From the NCBI GenBank assembly GCA_927797885.1, contig OV696605.1:3098420-3162419 (forward strand): DNA of 64,000 bases, read 5' to 3'. The notes under the pieces were generated by a model. It did not search any database and was not told where the DNA came from. It saw only the letters and a list, made by a program, of their open reading frames with translations. A program made the translations under genes and the position numbers. This document shows positions 17,572-28,002 of the stretch, in pieces (within the stretch, counting starts at the first letter, position 1; every line of letters starts with the position of its first letter). The DNA is from Gloeomargaritales cyanobacterium VI4D9. GTDB taxonomy: Bacteria > Cyanobacteriota > Cyanobacteriia > Gloeomargaritales > Gloeomargaritaceae.

Positions 17572-19077
17572 CTAAATCCCCAACCGTTGCAATAACGGTC
17601 GCCCCTGCTGGGTAAACTGCGCCGCCTGTTCCCGCAAAAAAGCCAGGGTCGCTTCCGGGGTATCCAACACCTTGCCCTCATGGGTCAGTTGTAGCCCCCG
17701 CCGGGACAGAATTTGCCAGACAAACTCCACCGGTGGTTGCTGTCGTTGCTCCGCCAACAAAAACAACAACTCCAGATGGGAAACCTTGACCCCATTGCCA
17801 ATCACCGGGCTGGCCAAAAACTGCAAATCCCCGGCCAGTTCCGCCCGCTCCACAATCACCTGGTTAAACCGCTCCGTCAACAACCCGCTCTCCCCCACCA
17901 CCGGATGGGCATACCCCAATCCCGTCAGGACAATTAACGTCTGGCCGATCTGTTGCAACGTGATCCCCTGGGGAGCCAAGCGTGCCACCAATTCCGCCAC
18001 CGTCACCGCACCCTGCGCCAACTGATCCACCACCGGCTGGTACAAACTAGCCTGCAATTGCACCTGGCCCGCCGTTGTTTGATGTTCTAGCTTCACTAAA
18101 TTTGGCACGACCGTCAGGATAAACGCCATATCTTGTAATATCTGCGCCTGAGTTTCACCCGGCATCCCGACTGCCCCCCGCACATAAACATCCCGGCGAA
18201 ACTGGGCATTGAGGTAAAAATCCCGCACCAACTCCCGCAACATCGGGTCGCTGAGGGTCACCAAGTGGTTGATCGCCGCCGGGGGCAAATTAAAGGCATC
18301 CACATGATCCACTAAATGTGCGGAACCCACATAATTGAGTTTGGCATTGCCCATCTCTGCCATCACTTCATCCACATACAGGGGATGCCAATGTTCATTA
18401 AAAAATTCATGCACTAAATAATGCACATCCTGGGCTTTCAATTGTTCCAAACGACTGGCGAGCCAGGGATGTTGAAAATATACGGCTTGATTTGTTTTTA
18501 ACAATTCCACCAATTCCAAAGCCATTTTTAATCGTTCTACCGCCAATCCACTGACCCGCCCCCGGTAAAATTGCATCAATTTTTGAATGGGTGCCATCAC
18601 GCCCCAGCCCGGCAGGGTATTGTAGGACACATAGACCACACCCCCCACCTTGAGATATTTTTGGAGAAAGGTTTGAATCACCCGGCGATTTTCAGGACTA
18701 ATCCAACTATAAATACCATGCAAACTAATAAAATCAAAGGGGGGCAAATCCGCTTCTAAATACTCTTGAAAACTCTGATCACTAAAGGTAACGTTCCTCA
18801 AACCCGCCGCCCGTGCCAAATCCTGCGCTTGGGCAATGTGGGTAGGATTAAAATCCGTCCCATAAAATTCCCCTTGGGGATAGGCCGCTGCTAATAAATT
18901 AGTAGTTAAGCCCTGACCACAGGCCAATTCACAATAGGTAAACGGTTGATCAATCGGGGGGAATTTCACCTGTTTCGCCAGTAGGCATAGGATCAAATTC
19001 GCCGGACTGAGATGATGATAAAACCCTTGGGTATAAGGGATTTCTGTCACATAACCATCCTGCCAATTGCCTGCCAT
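17572..19077 (-). CDS. SAM-dependent methyltransferase with C-terminal regulatory domain
   Basis: The product is a 501-residue class I methyltransferase. The N-terminal Rossmann domain shows CELACGQGLTTNLLAA (motif I, SAM binding), FYGTDFNP (motif II acidic residue) and FDFISLHGIYSWI (motif IV region). The large remainder, with EFFNEHWHPLYVDEVMAEM, resembles the methyltransferase regulatory domain (PF10119 type) found with such enzymes in cyanobacteria and proteobacteria. The substrate is unknown, though related proteins are proposed to modify proteins or peptides. The next gene on the same strand (2OG-Fe(II) oxygenase) lies about 40 bp upstream and may be co-transcribed. Confidence 0.82.
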   Translation of the reverse strand: MAGNWQDGYVTEIPYTQGFYHHLSPANLILCLLAKQVKFPPIDQPFTYCELACGQGLTTNLLAAAYPQGEFYGTDFNPTHIAQAQDLARAAGLRNVTFSDQSFQEYLEADLPPFDFISLHGIYSWISPENRRVIQTFLQKYLKVGGVVYVSYNTLPGWGVMAPIQKLMQFYRGRVSGLAVERLKMALELVELLKTNQAVYFQHPWLASRLEQLKAQDVHYLVHEFFNEHWHPLYVDEVMAEMGNAKLNYVGSAHLVDHVDAFNLPPAAINHLVTLSDPMLRELVRDFYLNAQFRRDVYVRGAVGMPGETQAQILQDMAFILTVVPNLVKLEHQTTAGQVQLQASLYQPVVDQLAQGAVTVAELVARLAPQGITLQQIGQTLIVLTGLGYAHPVVGESGLLTERFNQVIVERAELAGDLQFLASPVIGNGVKVSHLELLFLLAEQRQQPPVEFVWQILSRRGLQLTHEGKVLDTPEATLAFLREQAAQFTQQGRPLLQRLGI

Positions 19078-19120
19078 ATTGTTCCTTGGATAACATCATT
19101 TTTTTAGCATAAACCATCCC

Positions 19121-19705
19121 CTAATGGCTGTGAAATAGCCACGTTGTTAAGGCATACTTGACCCCGGATTGCACGGGCAGGGACTGGTGTGGATGGGTGT
19201 AATACGCTGGGAAAACGACCACTGCCCCCTGGTCTGGTTTGACCGTTACCCCCTGTCGGTCAAAATAGGTTTCCCCGCCGGTAAAATCCCCATTCAAATA
19301 GCCCACAATCCCCACATCCCGGGTCGGAATTCCTTGGGCGATTTCCATCCGGCGGCTGTTCAGGAGAATGTTATCCACATGGCGTTGATAAAATTGCCCC
19401 GGTTGGTAACGCAAAATCGAGATGGATTCCATATCATAAAAACCAATCCCATAGGTGCGATGCAGTAATTTTTGCACCGGCAATAAACAAGCCATGAGCA
19501 GTTGATTGGTGGATTTGAGTAAGGGTTGTGTCCCACCCAAATTAAGAATATCACTGGCACGAATTTGGGTATCTACTGTATCCAACAAAATACCCGCCCT
19601 CTTGAGTTCTTGAGAGTTTATAATTTCAATAATATGTTGACAAATATTAGGACTAAATACGCCTGGAATCCAAAAAATATCCTGACCCAAGGGAATCAAA
19701 TCCAT
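19121..19705 (-). CDS. 2-oxoglutarate/Fe(II)-dependent oxygenase (prolyl-4-hydroxylase-like)
   Basis: The product is a 194-residue compact dioxygenase of the P4H/PKHD type. The iron facial triad reads as His109 and Asp111 (QRHVDN) with a distal His171 or His173 (YYTHPHQS), and Lys183 (SGVKYALTTW) is the 2-oxoglutarate contact. Typical surrounding strands are SILRYQPGQFYQRH and YLNGDFTGGETYF. No signal peptide is visible, so it acts in the cytoplasm. It is upstream of and on the same strand as the methyltransferase gene. The substrate is unknown; hydroxylation of a protein or small molecule is an inference from family. Confidence 0.87.
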   Translation of the reverse strand: MDLIPLGQDIFWIPGVFSPNICQHIIEIINSQELKRAGILLDTVDTQIRASDILNLGGTQPLLKSTNQLLMACLLPVQKLLHRTYGIGFYDMESISILRYQPGQFYQRHVDNILLNSRRMEIAQGIPTRDVGIVGYLNGDFTGGETYFDRQGVTVKPDQGAVVVFPAYYTHPHQSLPVQSGVKYALTTWLFHSH

Positions 19706-19723
19706 CTTTAGGCAACCGCTAAT

Positions 19724-19993
19724 TTAGAAATTATCCTGATCCTCTTGAAAACCTAGATTTTTCCAACTCTCCTTGAGGGCTTTCCACAGTTTTTTTATTT
19801 CCCGATAGGCTTCTTCGGTGGTGATTTTACCCCCCGTTTCTAAACCGCAAATAATCCCAATCCTATGGGCAAACTCCTGTAAATTGGCGTTAAAAACCAA
19901 CTTTTCTGGGGTAAATTGACCTCGGTAGGTCGAGCGTGCATAAATGAAACTTTCTTTGTCCGGTTCATTAGGTATTTGTTCGGGGGTGGACAC
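19724..19993 (-). CDS. Conserved small cyanobacterial protein of unknown function
   Basis: The product is an 89-residue acidic, helical protein starting with GTG at 19993. It contains FIYARSTYRGQFTPEKLVFN and FAHRIGIICGLETGGKIT, followed by EEAYREIKKLWKALKESWKN. The central YRGxFTPE... NANLQEFA segment looks like a short protein found in many cyanobacteria, but I cannot assign a function. It lies 18 bp upstream of the oxygenase gene on the same strand, so all three genes from 19993 to 17572 may form an operon. Confidence 0.65.
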   Translation of the reverse strand: MSTPEQIPNEPDKESFIYARSTYRGQFTPEKLVFNANLQEFAHRIGIICGLETGGKITTEEAYREIKKLWKALKESWKNLGFQEDQDNF

Positions 19994-20220
19994 GGGCGTG
20001 AGGGGGTAAAGTACTGATTTTTATTTTATCATTTTTATTCTACCGACTCCCATCCCTTCTGGAATTAGGGAAGAGTGTGCTTGTCTATCCGTAAAGGCCA
20101 TTTGTTTCCAAGCCAGTTTTTTCTTAAAATCGACTTAAAATAAGAGGGGAGAGCTACCCTAGGGTAAATATGGGTGTAAATTAAGGGTCAAGGCATCAAT
20201 GCAGGGCACCGATACCGAAC

Positions 20221-21204
20221 ATGGGCATCCGTAACGGATTTATTGAAACCATCGGCAACACGCCTTTGATTCGCTTAAATTCTTTGAGTGAAGCCACAGG
20301 CTGTGACATTTTGGGCAAGGCTGAATTTCTCAACCCCGGCGGCTCGGTTAAGGATCGGGCGGCTTGGTCAATCATCCGGGATGCGGAGGAGCGGGGGTTA
20401 CTGCGCCCCGGTGGTACGGTGGTGGAAGGCACGGCGGGAAATACGGGGATTGGTCTTGCCCACATTTGCAACGCCCGTGGGTATCGCTGTTTGATTGTGA
20501 TTCCTGAAACCCAATCCCAGGAAAAAATTGATTTATTGAGATTACTGGGTGCGGAAGTTAAACTGGTTCCTGCCGTCCCGTACCGTGATCCGAATAACTA
20601 TGTTAAAGTTTCCGCTCGGCTGGCACAGGAAATGGACAATGCCATCTGGGCAAATCAGTTTGATAATCTGGCCAACCGGCAAGCGCATTACACCACCACA
20701 GGGCCAGAAATTTGGCAACAAACGGACGGAAAAATCCACGCTTGGGTAGCGGCAATTGGTACAGGGGGCACATTTGCGGGGGTTTCTTTATATTTAAAAG
20801 AACAAAATCCTGCCATTCGTTGCGTCGTAGCTGATCCGATGGGAAGTGCCTATTTTAGTTATGTCAAAACCGGAGAATTAAAAACATCAGGGAATTCAAT
20901 CACAGAAGGAATTGGCAACTCTAGAATTACGGCTAATTTAGAAAATGTACCGATGGATGATGCCCTACAAATTACTGATTTAGAATGTGTAAAAATGGTG
21001 TATTACCTGTTAAGGCGCGAAGGATTATTTCTAGGCAGTTCGACTGGAATTAATGTAGCGGCTGCCGTACAGTTAGCCCAACAATTGGGGCCGGGACACC
21101 GGATTGTAACAATTTTGTGTGATGGCGGTGCCCGTTACCAATCCCGTTTGTTCAATCCAACTTGGCTACGGGAAAAAGGACTTTGGCCGACGGAGTTGGA
21201 TTGA
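20221..21204 (+). CDS. cysK: Cysteine synthase / O-acetylserine sulfhydrylase-like PLP enzyme
   Basis: The product is a 327-residue fold-type II PLP enzyme making cysteine from O-acetylserine and sulfide. The PLP lysine is Lys44 (NPGGSVKDRAA). The substrate loop reads EGTAGNTGIGLAHIC where standard CysK has TSGNTG, and the phosphate-binding loop is GTGGTFAGVS. The EGTAGNTG variant and SITEGIGNSRITANLENVPMDD place it with the CysK-like group known from fungi and some bacteria rather than the main bacterial CysK. Its exact sulfur donor may therefore differ. The gene at 21208 begins 4 bp downstream. Confidence 0.85.
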   Translation: MGIRNGFIETIGNTPLIRLNSLSEATGCDILGKAEFLNPGGSVKDRAAWSIIRDAEERGLLRPGGTVVEGTAGNTGIGLAHICNARGYRCLIVIPETQSQEKIDLLRLLGAEVKLVPAVPYRDPNNYVKVSARLAQEMDNAIWANQFDNLANRQAHYTTTGPEIWQQTDGKIHAWVAAIGTGGTFAGVSLYLKEQNPAIRCVVADPMGSAYFSYVKTGELKTSGNSITEGIGNSRITANLENVPMDDALQITDLECVKMVYYLLRREGLFLGSSTGINVAAAVQLAQQLGPGHRIVTILCDGGARYQSRLFNPTWLREKGLWPTELD

Positions 21205-21207
21205 GCC

Positions 21208-21675
21208 ATGCCATCACACTCAACCGCTCCATCTTCAGAATCAGAACTCCTCCCATCAGGGCCAAATGGGTTCATTACCTTCCTGTACTACTTTGGTTTA
21301 ACGAGCCTCATTTTGAGTGTAGCAATTGCCCAATCGTTACATCTGGATTTAGGGACACCAACGCCGTATCAATACGCTTTTATTTTGGGGGTTATTGGCG
21401 GGATTTGGGGTGCTTATTTCAATCGCTCAGTAACATTGGAACTCAAGAGTCATCAGCCCCAAAATCTGCTAGCAAACTTAGAAAACAAATTAAATGAACT
21501 GGGCTTCATTCAATGTCAAGAACAGGATGGCATACGGATATATTCCCCCCGATTTCTGCCATCTTTATTCATGGGCAAAATTCGCATTCTAGTCCAAGAA
21601 AACCAGGTCAGGATTGTGGGGCGGGCGGTTCATATACAGAAATTACAGCAAAGTATCTCTATAAGTTCTAAATAA
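21208..21675 (+). CDS. Small membrane protein, two transmembrane helices
   Basis: The 155-residue protein has two predicted transmembrane helices (about 22-42, FITFLYYFGLTSLILSVAIA, and 57-71, AFILGVIGGIWGAYF). A soluble C-terminal domain follows, with strands GIRIYSPR and GKIRILVQENQVRIVGRA. The layout resembles conserved cyanobacterial membrane proteins of unknown function. It starts 4 bp after the cysK stop, implying co-transcription, although no functional link to sulfur metabolism is visible. Confidence 0.65.
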   Translation: MPSHSTAPSSESELLPSGPNGFITFLYYFGLTSLILSVAIAQSLHLDLGTPTPYQYAFILGVIGGIWGAYFNRSVTLELKSHQPQNLLANLENKLNELGFIQCQEQDGIRIYSPRFLPSLFMGKIRILVQENQVRIVGRAVHIQKLQQSISISSK

Positions 21676-21750
21676 GTAATGATACTGGGGATTCCCTACC
21701 CTCATGGTTGAGAGTTGGATTATTCTAGTATTTCGAGGGTGAGACCCCGG

Positions 21751-23007
21751 TCAACAGGATGCGATCAATTTGAATACCTGACCGATTAAATACAAAGAAC
21801 CGCAGATAACGGTCATATCGGAGTTTGAGATAGCCGCCAAAGCACTGCCAATATCAGGGTAAGTCTGGCTAGGAATCCCCGGACAAATATCTTGGGCTAA
21901 ATCATTGAGATAGGCAGTTTCGTGGTAGTGATGACCAGGAATCGGTACAAAACTCACCCAGTCTCCGGGATGTAATAAATGGTGCAGAATTGCAACTGCA
22001 TCTTTGGTTTTTAATAAACCGATGATCCAATGCACTGGTTTGAGATTTTGCTCGTCAATATATTGGCGCAATACCTGAGCCGCCTGGGGATTATGTGCCC
22101 CATCCAAGAGGATTTTTTTTCCCTGCCAATGCACCCATTGCAAACGCCCCGGCCAGTGGGTAATGGCGATTCCCCTTTGGACTTGAGATACTGGTAAGTC
22201 CCACCCTTGTTGCCTGAGTTGGTTAATTACTTCGAGGGCGATTTGAGCATTCAGAAATTGATGCGCTCCTGCCAAGGGGATGGGATAATTATTCCCTTGA
22301 AAATGTAACGATCCGTCCGAATTCATCATCGGTTCTGTAATAGTAACAAGGGGGCAATGAAGTTCTTGGGCTTGGGTCTCAATCACTTGCGCCGCCGAGG
22401 GGGGAACTGGCCCACGCACCAGGGGACAATTAGGCTTAAGAATACCCGCTTTTTCTCGGGCAATATCCGTTAACTGAGGGCCCAGACGTTCCTGGTGATC
22501 TAAGCCAATGGATGTGATGACCGTCACCAAAGGATCATGGATAACATTGGTCGCATCCAATCGCCCCCCCAAACCTACTTCGACCACGGCAATATCTACT
22601 TGTTGTTCAGCGAAATAAATCCACATTAAAGCAGTAATGGCTTCAAATTCAGTAATGGGGATATTATGGGTTTCAACCACCCGTTTAATCTGCTGTAAAA
22701 TCCGCCACCAATCTGCCAATTCAATGGGTTTATGATTAATCTGAATCCGCTCTTGATAAGCGATTAAATGGGGGGAAATATATAGTCCTGTACGATAACC
22801 ACAGGCGGTCAAAATACTGGCTAAATAAGCACAGACAGACCCCTTGCCATTGGTACCTGTAACATGAATCGCAGGTACTTGATCCTGTGGTTTTCCCAGA
22901 TGATCTAACAGGGCTTGAATACGCTCTAAGCCTAGGGTGATACCAAAGCGTTGTAACCCCTGAAAAAATAATTCAATTTCCGAGTTGTTTTCTGGATGAC
23001 TTGCCAC
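21751..23007 (-). CDS. folC: Folylpolyglutamate synthase / dihydrofolate synthase
   Basis: The product is a 418-residue Mur-ligase-family enzyme that adds glutamate to dihydropteroate and to folates. Motifs are VTGTNGKGSVCAYLASI (P-loop), SPHLIAYQERIQIN, EFEAITALMWIYF, VEVGLGGRLDATNVI, EKAGILK and the C-terminal LDGAHNPQAAQVL. Length is normal. It begins 3 bp after the carB stop on the same strand, so the two are co-transcribed and probably translationally coupled. Confidence 0.95.
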   Translation of the reverse strand: MASHPENNSEIELFFQGLQRFGITLGLERIQALLDHLGKPQDQVPAIHVTGTNGKGSVCAYLASILTACGYRTGLYISPHLIAYQERIQINHKPIELADWWRILQQIKRVVETHNIPITEFEAITALMWIYFAEQQVDIAVVEVGLGGRLDATNVIHDPLVTVITSIGLDHQERLGPQLTDIAREKAGILKPNCPLVRGPVPPSAAQVIETQAQELHCPLVTITEPMMNSDGSLHFQGNNYPIPLAGAHQFLNAQIALEVINQLRQQGWDLPVSQVQRGIAITHWPGRLQWVHWQGKKILLDGAHNPQAAQVLRQYIDEQNLKPVHWIIGLLKTKDAVAILHHLLHPGDWVSFVPIPGHHYHETAYLNDLAQDICPGIPSQTYPDIGSALAAISNSDMTVICGSLYLIGQVFKLIASC

Positions 23008-23010
23008 GAT

Positions 23011-26000
23011 TTACTTCTGAAGTAATTGGTAGTAATCTTGAATGGTTTTTGGAGCAGGCATACCCGCTTGTAAGGCTCGAATCGCCGCTACGGTTGCCCG
23101 GGCACCCGCAATTGTCGTTACCAAAGGAATTTTGTACGCCAGAGCCGTGCGACGGATCAACTGCCCATCCGCTTGGGCATCCTCACCAGAAGGGGTATTT
23201 AGTATCAATTGAATTTGGTCATTTTTAATCCAATCAATCACATGGGGACGACCCTCATGGAGCTTTAATACCTTCTCAACGGTTAAGCCATGTTCCAGCA
23301 ATATTTGCCGGGTTCCCTGCGTGGCTACAATCTGAAAACCTAGCTCAATTAACTCTTGAATAATTGGTACAGCAATCTGCTTATCCCGGTCGTTAAACGA
23401 AGCAAAGACCCGACCCGCCAGGGGGAGATTTTGACCGGCGGAAATTTGGGATTTGGCAAAGGCACGACCAAACTCGGTGGCAATGCCCATCACTTCCCCA
23501 GTGGAACGCATCTCTGGACCCAAAATCGTATCCGTACCAGGGAATTTTTCAAAGGGTAGAACCACTTCTTTCACCGAATAATAACTGGGAATCACTGCTT
23601 CGGTAATGCCCATGTCCACTAATCGTTCCCCAGCCATCACCCTAGCGGCTAATTTAGCGAGCGGAACACCGGTAGCTTTGGCAATAAATGGCACCGTTCG
23701 GGAAGCCCTAGGATTGGCTTCTAAAATGTAAACCTGTTCCCCTTGGATGGCAAATTGGACGTTCATTAAGCCAACAACTTCTAAACGTTCGGCAAGCGCA
23801 TTCGTCCACGTCCGAATTTGATCCAAAATTTTATCCGATAAAGAGTAGGTAGGCAAGACACAGGCGGAGTCTCCCGAATGAATTCCCGCTTGTTCAATAT
23901 GTTCTAAAATCCCCCCGATCACAATTGTCCCGGCTTGATCCCGCAGGGCATCTACATCCACTTCAATCGCATTTTCCAAGAATTTATCCACTAAAATCGG
24001 ATGCTCCGGTTCAATTTGCACTGCGGTTTTGATGTAGCGTTCTAAATCCCCATCGGAATAAACAATTTCCATCGCCCGTCCCCCCAAAACATAACTGGGA
24101 CGCACCACCACCGGATAACCAATTCTCCGGGCAATACTTAGGGCTTCCTGTTCATCCCGGGCAATGCCATTAGGCGGTTGTTTAATATCCAATTCCCGCA
24201 AAATTTGTTCAAACTTTTCCCGGTCTTCTGCAATATCAATGGAAATGGGTGAGGTTCCCCAAATTTGGGTGGTAAGATGCTTTTGATGATTAAGAGTATG
24301 ATAGAGAGGCAAAGCAAGTTTTAATGGCGTTTGCCCCCCAAATTGCACAATAATCCCGATGGGCTTTTCCGCTTCTAAAACGTTGAGAACATCCTCTAAA
24401 GTTAAGGGTTCAAAGTACAAGCGGTCGCTGGTGTCGTAGTCTGTGGAAACTGTCTCAGGATTGGAGTTAATCATAATAGTTTCGTAGCCCTGTGCTTTGA
24501 GGGCAAAAGCCGCATGACAACAGCAATAATCAAACTCAATACCTTGACCAATTCGGTTGGGACCACCCCCTAAAATCACCACCTTGGGTTTATCCGTAGG
24601 ACGAATTTCGCTTTCCTGTTCATAGGTGGAATAGTGATAGGGGGTATAGGCTTCAAATTCCGCCGCACAGGTATCCACGGTTTTGTAAACAGGAACGATT
24701 CCCAATTTTTGGCGATGGGCACGAATTTCTGCTTCAGTTTTCCGGGTAGCAAAGGCAATTTGGCGGTCGCTAAACCCCTTTTGTTTAATTAAGTACCAAT
24801 CCTCAGCACTAATCTGTTCAAATGGGGTAATTTTCATATAACATTCTACCCGCAATAGGTCTGCTAATTCCCGGAGAAACCAAGGGTCAATCGCTGTTAA
24901 TTCGTATAATTCCTCAATACTCATTCCTAATAACAAAGCATGGCGTAAATGAAAAATCCGTTCAGGATTGGGGGTGCGTAAATTCGCCCGCACCTGCTCT
25001 AGGGTTGGCAATACCTCCGCCCGGTCACAGCCCCATCCCGCCCGCCCGGTTTCTAAAGAACGGATCGCCTTTTGAAATGACTCTTGGAAGGTACGTCCAA
25101 TCGCCATTGCCTCCCCAACGGATTTCATTTGGGTGGTCAAGTAGGGCGTTGCTCCAGGGAATTTTTCAAACGTAAAACGGGGGATTTTCGTCACCACATA
25201 ATCAATACTGGGTTCAAAACAAGCTGGAGTTTTTTTAGTAATATCATTGGTCAGTTCCGGCAGGGTGTAACCCACAGCCAATTTAGCCGCAAATTTAGCA
25301 ATCGGAAATCCCGTAGCTTTGGAAGCAAGGGCAGAACTGCGGGACACCCGGGGATTCATTTCAATAACCACGACTTCCCCATTCAGAGGATTGATGGCAA
25401 ATTGAATGTTTGACCCGCCGGTTTCGACACCAATTTCCCGGATGATCCGAATGGCGTAATCCCGCAGGCGTTGGTATTCCTTATCGGTTAAGGTTTGGGC
25501 GGGAGCTACGGTGATGGAATCCCCCGTATGTACCCCCATCGGGTCTAAATTTTCAATCGAACAAATGATCACCACATTATCGGCTAAATCCCGCATCACC
25601 TCCAGTTCAAACTCTTTCCAACCCAGCAACGATTGCTCAATCAAAATTTGGGATACCGGACTAGCTTCTAATCCAGAACGGGCAATTTGCTCAAATTCTT
25701 CCTGGTTATAGGCAATACCACCCCCCGTCCCCCCTAGGGTAAAAGCGGGGCGAATAATCAGGGGATAAGAACTAATTTGTTGGGTAATTTGTTGGGCTTC
25801 TTCCCAGGTTTCTGCTAACCCGGAAGGACATACACCGACCCCAATTCGTTCCATTGCTTCTTTGAAAAGTTTGCGGTCTTCTGCCTTTTCAATGGCGGAC
25901 AATTTTGCGCCGATTAATTCCACGTTATATTGCGCCAAAATGCCCGATTTCGCTAAGCGCACAGCCAGATTTAATGCGGTTTGTCCCCCCATCGTCGGCA

Positions 26001-26259
26001 ATAATGCTTGAGGACGTTCCTGGGCAATGATTTGACTGAGGGTTTCCACCGTCAGAGGTTCAATGTAGGTGCGGTCGGCTAACTCCGGGTCAGTCATGAT
26101 CGTGGCGGGATTGGAATTGACTAACACCACCGTGTAACCCTCTTCCCGCAGGGCTTTACAGGCTTGAGTACCGGAATAATCAAACTCGCAGGCTTGACCA
26201 ATGACAATTGGACCGGAACCAATCAGGAGAATTTTTTTAATATCTTGACGGCGGGGCAT
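23011..26259 (-). CDS. carB: Carbamoyl-phosphate synthase large subunit
   Basis: The product is a 1082-residue enzyme making carbamoyl phosphate for arginine and pyrimidines, with the small subunit CarA encoded elsewhere. It shows the internal duplication expected of CarB. ATP-grasp domain 1 opens with [20 protein letters not shown] and has [12 protein letters not shown]; domain 2 opens with [20 protein letters not shown] and has [15 protein letters not shown]. The C-terminal MGS-like allosteric domain contains [14 protein letters not shown]. Length and motif order are complete. The start ATG at 26259 is clear from the conserved [15 protein letters not shown]-terminus. Confidence 0.97.
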   Translation of the reverse strand: MPRRQDIKKILLIGSGPIVIGQACEFDYSGTQACKALREEGYTVVLVNSNPATIMTDPELADRTYIEPLTVETLSQIIAQERPQALLPTMGGQTALNLAVRLAKSGILAQYNVELIGAKLSAIEKAEDRKLFKEAMERIGVGVCPSGLAETWEEAQQITQQISSYPLIIRPAFTLGGTGGGIAYNQEEFEQIARSGLEASPVSQILIEQSLLGWKEFELEVMRDLADNVVIICSIENLDPMGVHTGDSITVAPAQTLTDKEYQRLRDYAIRIIREIGVETGGSNIQFAINPLNGEVVVIEMNPRVSRSSALASKATGFPIAKFAAKLAVGYTLPELTNDITKKTPACFEPSIDYVVTKIPRFTFEKFPGATPYLTTQMKSVGEAMAIGRTFQESFQKAIRSLETGRAGWGCDRAEVLPTLEQVRANLRTPNPERIFHLRHALLLGMSIEELYELTAIDPWFLRELADLLRVECYMKITPFEQISAEDWYLIKQKGFSDRQIAFATRKTEAEIRAHRQKLGIVPVYKTVDTCAAEFEAYTPYHYSTYEQESEIRPTDKPKVVILGGGPNRIGQGIEFDYCCCHAAFALKAQGYETIMINSNPETVSTDYDTSDRLYFEPLTLEDVLNVLEAEKPIGIIVQFGGQTPLKLALPLYHTLNHQKHLTTQIWGTSPISIDIAEDREKFEQILRELDIKQPPNGIARDEQEALSIARRIGYPVVVRPSYVLGGRAMEIVYSDGDLERYIKTAVQIEPEHPILVDKFLENAIEVDVDALRDQAGTIVIGGILEHIEQAGIHSGDSACVLPTYSLSDKILDQIRTWTNALAERLEVVGLMNVQFAIQGEQVYILEANPRASRTVPFIAKATGVPLAKLAARVMAGERLVDMGITEAVIPSYYSVKEVVLPFEKFPGTDTILGPEMRSTGEVMGIATEFGRAFAKSQISAGQNLPLAGRVFASFNDRDKQIAVPIIQELIELGFQIVATQGTRQILLEHGLTVEKVLKLHEGRPHVIDWIKNDQIQLILNTPSGEDAQADGQLIRRTALAYKIPLVTTIAGARATVAAIRALQAGMPAPKTIQDYYQLLQK

Positions 26260-26382
26260 GGACGTTTCCCAACAAACAACCTGGCATCAGGGTACACGAT
26301 CTGGGGCAGATTGAGGGTTACGGGGACAACTGTCCTGGTGCAAAATCTATGCAGGCGGTGGGATTCCAGTTGCAAGGGGGTT

Positions 26383-28002
26383 TCACTCCGCTTCCACGAT
26401 CAAAACCGGCTTGGTGCTGCTCTCCAACACGGCTTGGGACACTGACCCCACCAACACCTTATCCAGAGGACGATGCCCCCGTTTGCCCATGACAATTTCC
26501 GTCACCCCATAATCCTGCGCCGCCCGTACAATCTCTTCTGGCACGGAGCCATTGGCGGTGACAAACCGATACCGAATATCGGCTAGGATGCGTTGTGCCT
26601 CATGCCGCAGTCGCTCAACCCCTTGCGGGTCATCCATCCGAATCACATGGAGGACAATTACTTCCGCATCACTGCGCCGGGCTAATTCCGCAGTTTTGGT
26701 CAGCACTTGGACTGCCAAGGGAGAAGTATCCACAGCCGCCAGCAGGACAATTCGTTGAGAAACTGCAACCTTGGTCGGGTCAACCTCCCCCCGTTCCAAC
26801 AGTTTAGGGGCAAAGGTGGGAATGGCCCAGGCTCCCAGGGGTGCTGTCACCAAAATTGAGAGAACCGCTAGGGCGAGCATGGTTTCTCCCCCGGCGATAC
26901 CCTGAGCGAAAGGAATTGCCCCGATTGCCGCCTGTACCGTTGCCTTGGCAGAATTTCCCGGTAGCAAAAATAGCCGCTCTTTCCAGGTCCAGTTACTTCC
27001 CAAGGTTGCAAGATACCAGCCCAGCGAACGCCCAATTAAAGTGCCAATGGCTAATACAACCAATCCAACCAGCAGAGTATTACCGAGTACATTAAGTTGA
27101 ATACTCGCACCCAGCAACACAAACAGCATAATTTCAGCAATCACCCACAAACTGTCAAAACCAGTGCGTAACCGCCGTGCCAATGGGGCATCCATTTCAA
27201 TCAAAAAAAAGCCCGTACTCATAACAGCTAGATAGCCAGAGAATACGGGAAAATCCGCCGCTAAGACCACCAGCAACAGGGCAAAACTTGCGGCAACTAA
27301 GGCATCCTGCACCGCATTTTGTGTCCAGTTTTGTTTGGCTAACAGTAAAACTAAAAAATAAGCTGTCAACCAGCCCAGCAAAATTCCTAGCCCGATTTGC
27401 AGAATGATTTGCAACGGTAACAATTGCCAGGGACTCAGAGTCAAACCTCCTGGTAAGGTGATTCCGCCTCCTGTACCCTGAGACAAAAACGCCAGCAGTA
27501 AACTAAAGACCAACAACAGTAAAACATCTGACAGGGCACTGCCGGTTAGGATGGCATCTGGAATCCCTTTTTTCACGCCCCATCCCCGACTTTTCAGGCG
27601 CAACATTCCGGGCACAATTACGGCGGGAGATTCCGCACCAATGATACAGCCCAGCAGTAGCCCGGTAGCAAAGTCAAACTGAAGTAGCCACATGGAAGCC
27701 AGTGCAATCGCGACCGCCTCACAAGCCGCAGGCAAAAAGCCTAATCGTATGGCGACCGTCCCTTGTTGCGCCAACTTTTCCCGATCCAGGCCCAGCCCAG
27801 CCTTCATCAAAATCACCATGACGGCGATGGTTCGTACTGCATCTGCCGCCCCCAAGACCTCCGGCGCAATCACATTCCCCAAGTGGGGACCAAGCACAAT
27901 GCCGACCAACACCATCCCGACCAACGCAGGCATTCCCATCCGTCGAGCCATTTGCCCGACAAAAAAACCCATCACTAAAATCCAAATCATGCTCTTCAAC
28001 AT
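26383..28002 (-). CDS. Cation:proton antiporter fused to a universal stress protein domain
   Basis: The product is a 539-residue inner-membrane protein. Residues 1-385 contain about twelve hydrophobic segments of the monovalent cation:proton antiporter (CPA) superfamily, with MVLVGIVLGPHLGN early, CIIGAESPAVIVPGML and TGSALSDVLLLLVF in the transport core, and PGNSAKATVQAAIG later. From about 400, a cytoplasmic UspA-type domain follows (QRIVLLAAVDTSPLAVQVL, EVIVLHVIRM, ending in EIVMGKRGHRPLDKVLVGS). The G-x2-G...GS ATP-binding pattern is present as MGKRGHRPLDKVLVGSVS. Fusion suggests nucleotide-dependent control of Na+ or K+ exchange, which is inference. Confidence 0.85.
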   Translation of the reverse strand: MLKSMIWILVMGFFVGQMARRMGMPALVGMVLVGIVLGPHLGNVIAPEVLGAADAVRTIAVMVILMKAGLGLDREKLAQQGTVAIRLGFLPAACEAVAIALASMWLLQFDFATGLLLGCIIGAESPAVIVPGMLRLKSRGWGVKKGIPDAILTGSALSDVLLLLVFSLLLAFLSQGTGGGITLPGGLTLSPWQLLPLQIILQIGLGILLGWLTAYFLVLLLAKQNWTQNAVQDALVAASFALLLVVLAADFPVFSGYLAVMSTGFFLIEMDAPLARRLRTGFDSLWVIAEIMLFVLLGASIQLNVLGNTLLVGLVVLAIGTLIGRSLGWYLATLGSNWTWKERLFLLPGNSAKATVQAAIGAIPFAQGIAGGETMLALAVLSILVTAPLGAWAIPTFAPKLLERGEVDPTKVAVSQRIVLLAAVDTSPLAVQVLTKTAELARRSDAEVIVLHVIRMDDPQGVERLRHEAQRILADIRYRFVTANGSVPEEIVRAAQDYGVTEIVMGKRGHRPLDKVLVGSVSQAVLESSTKPVLIVEAE

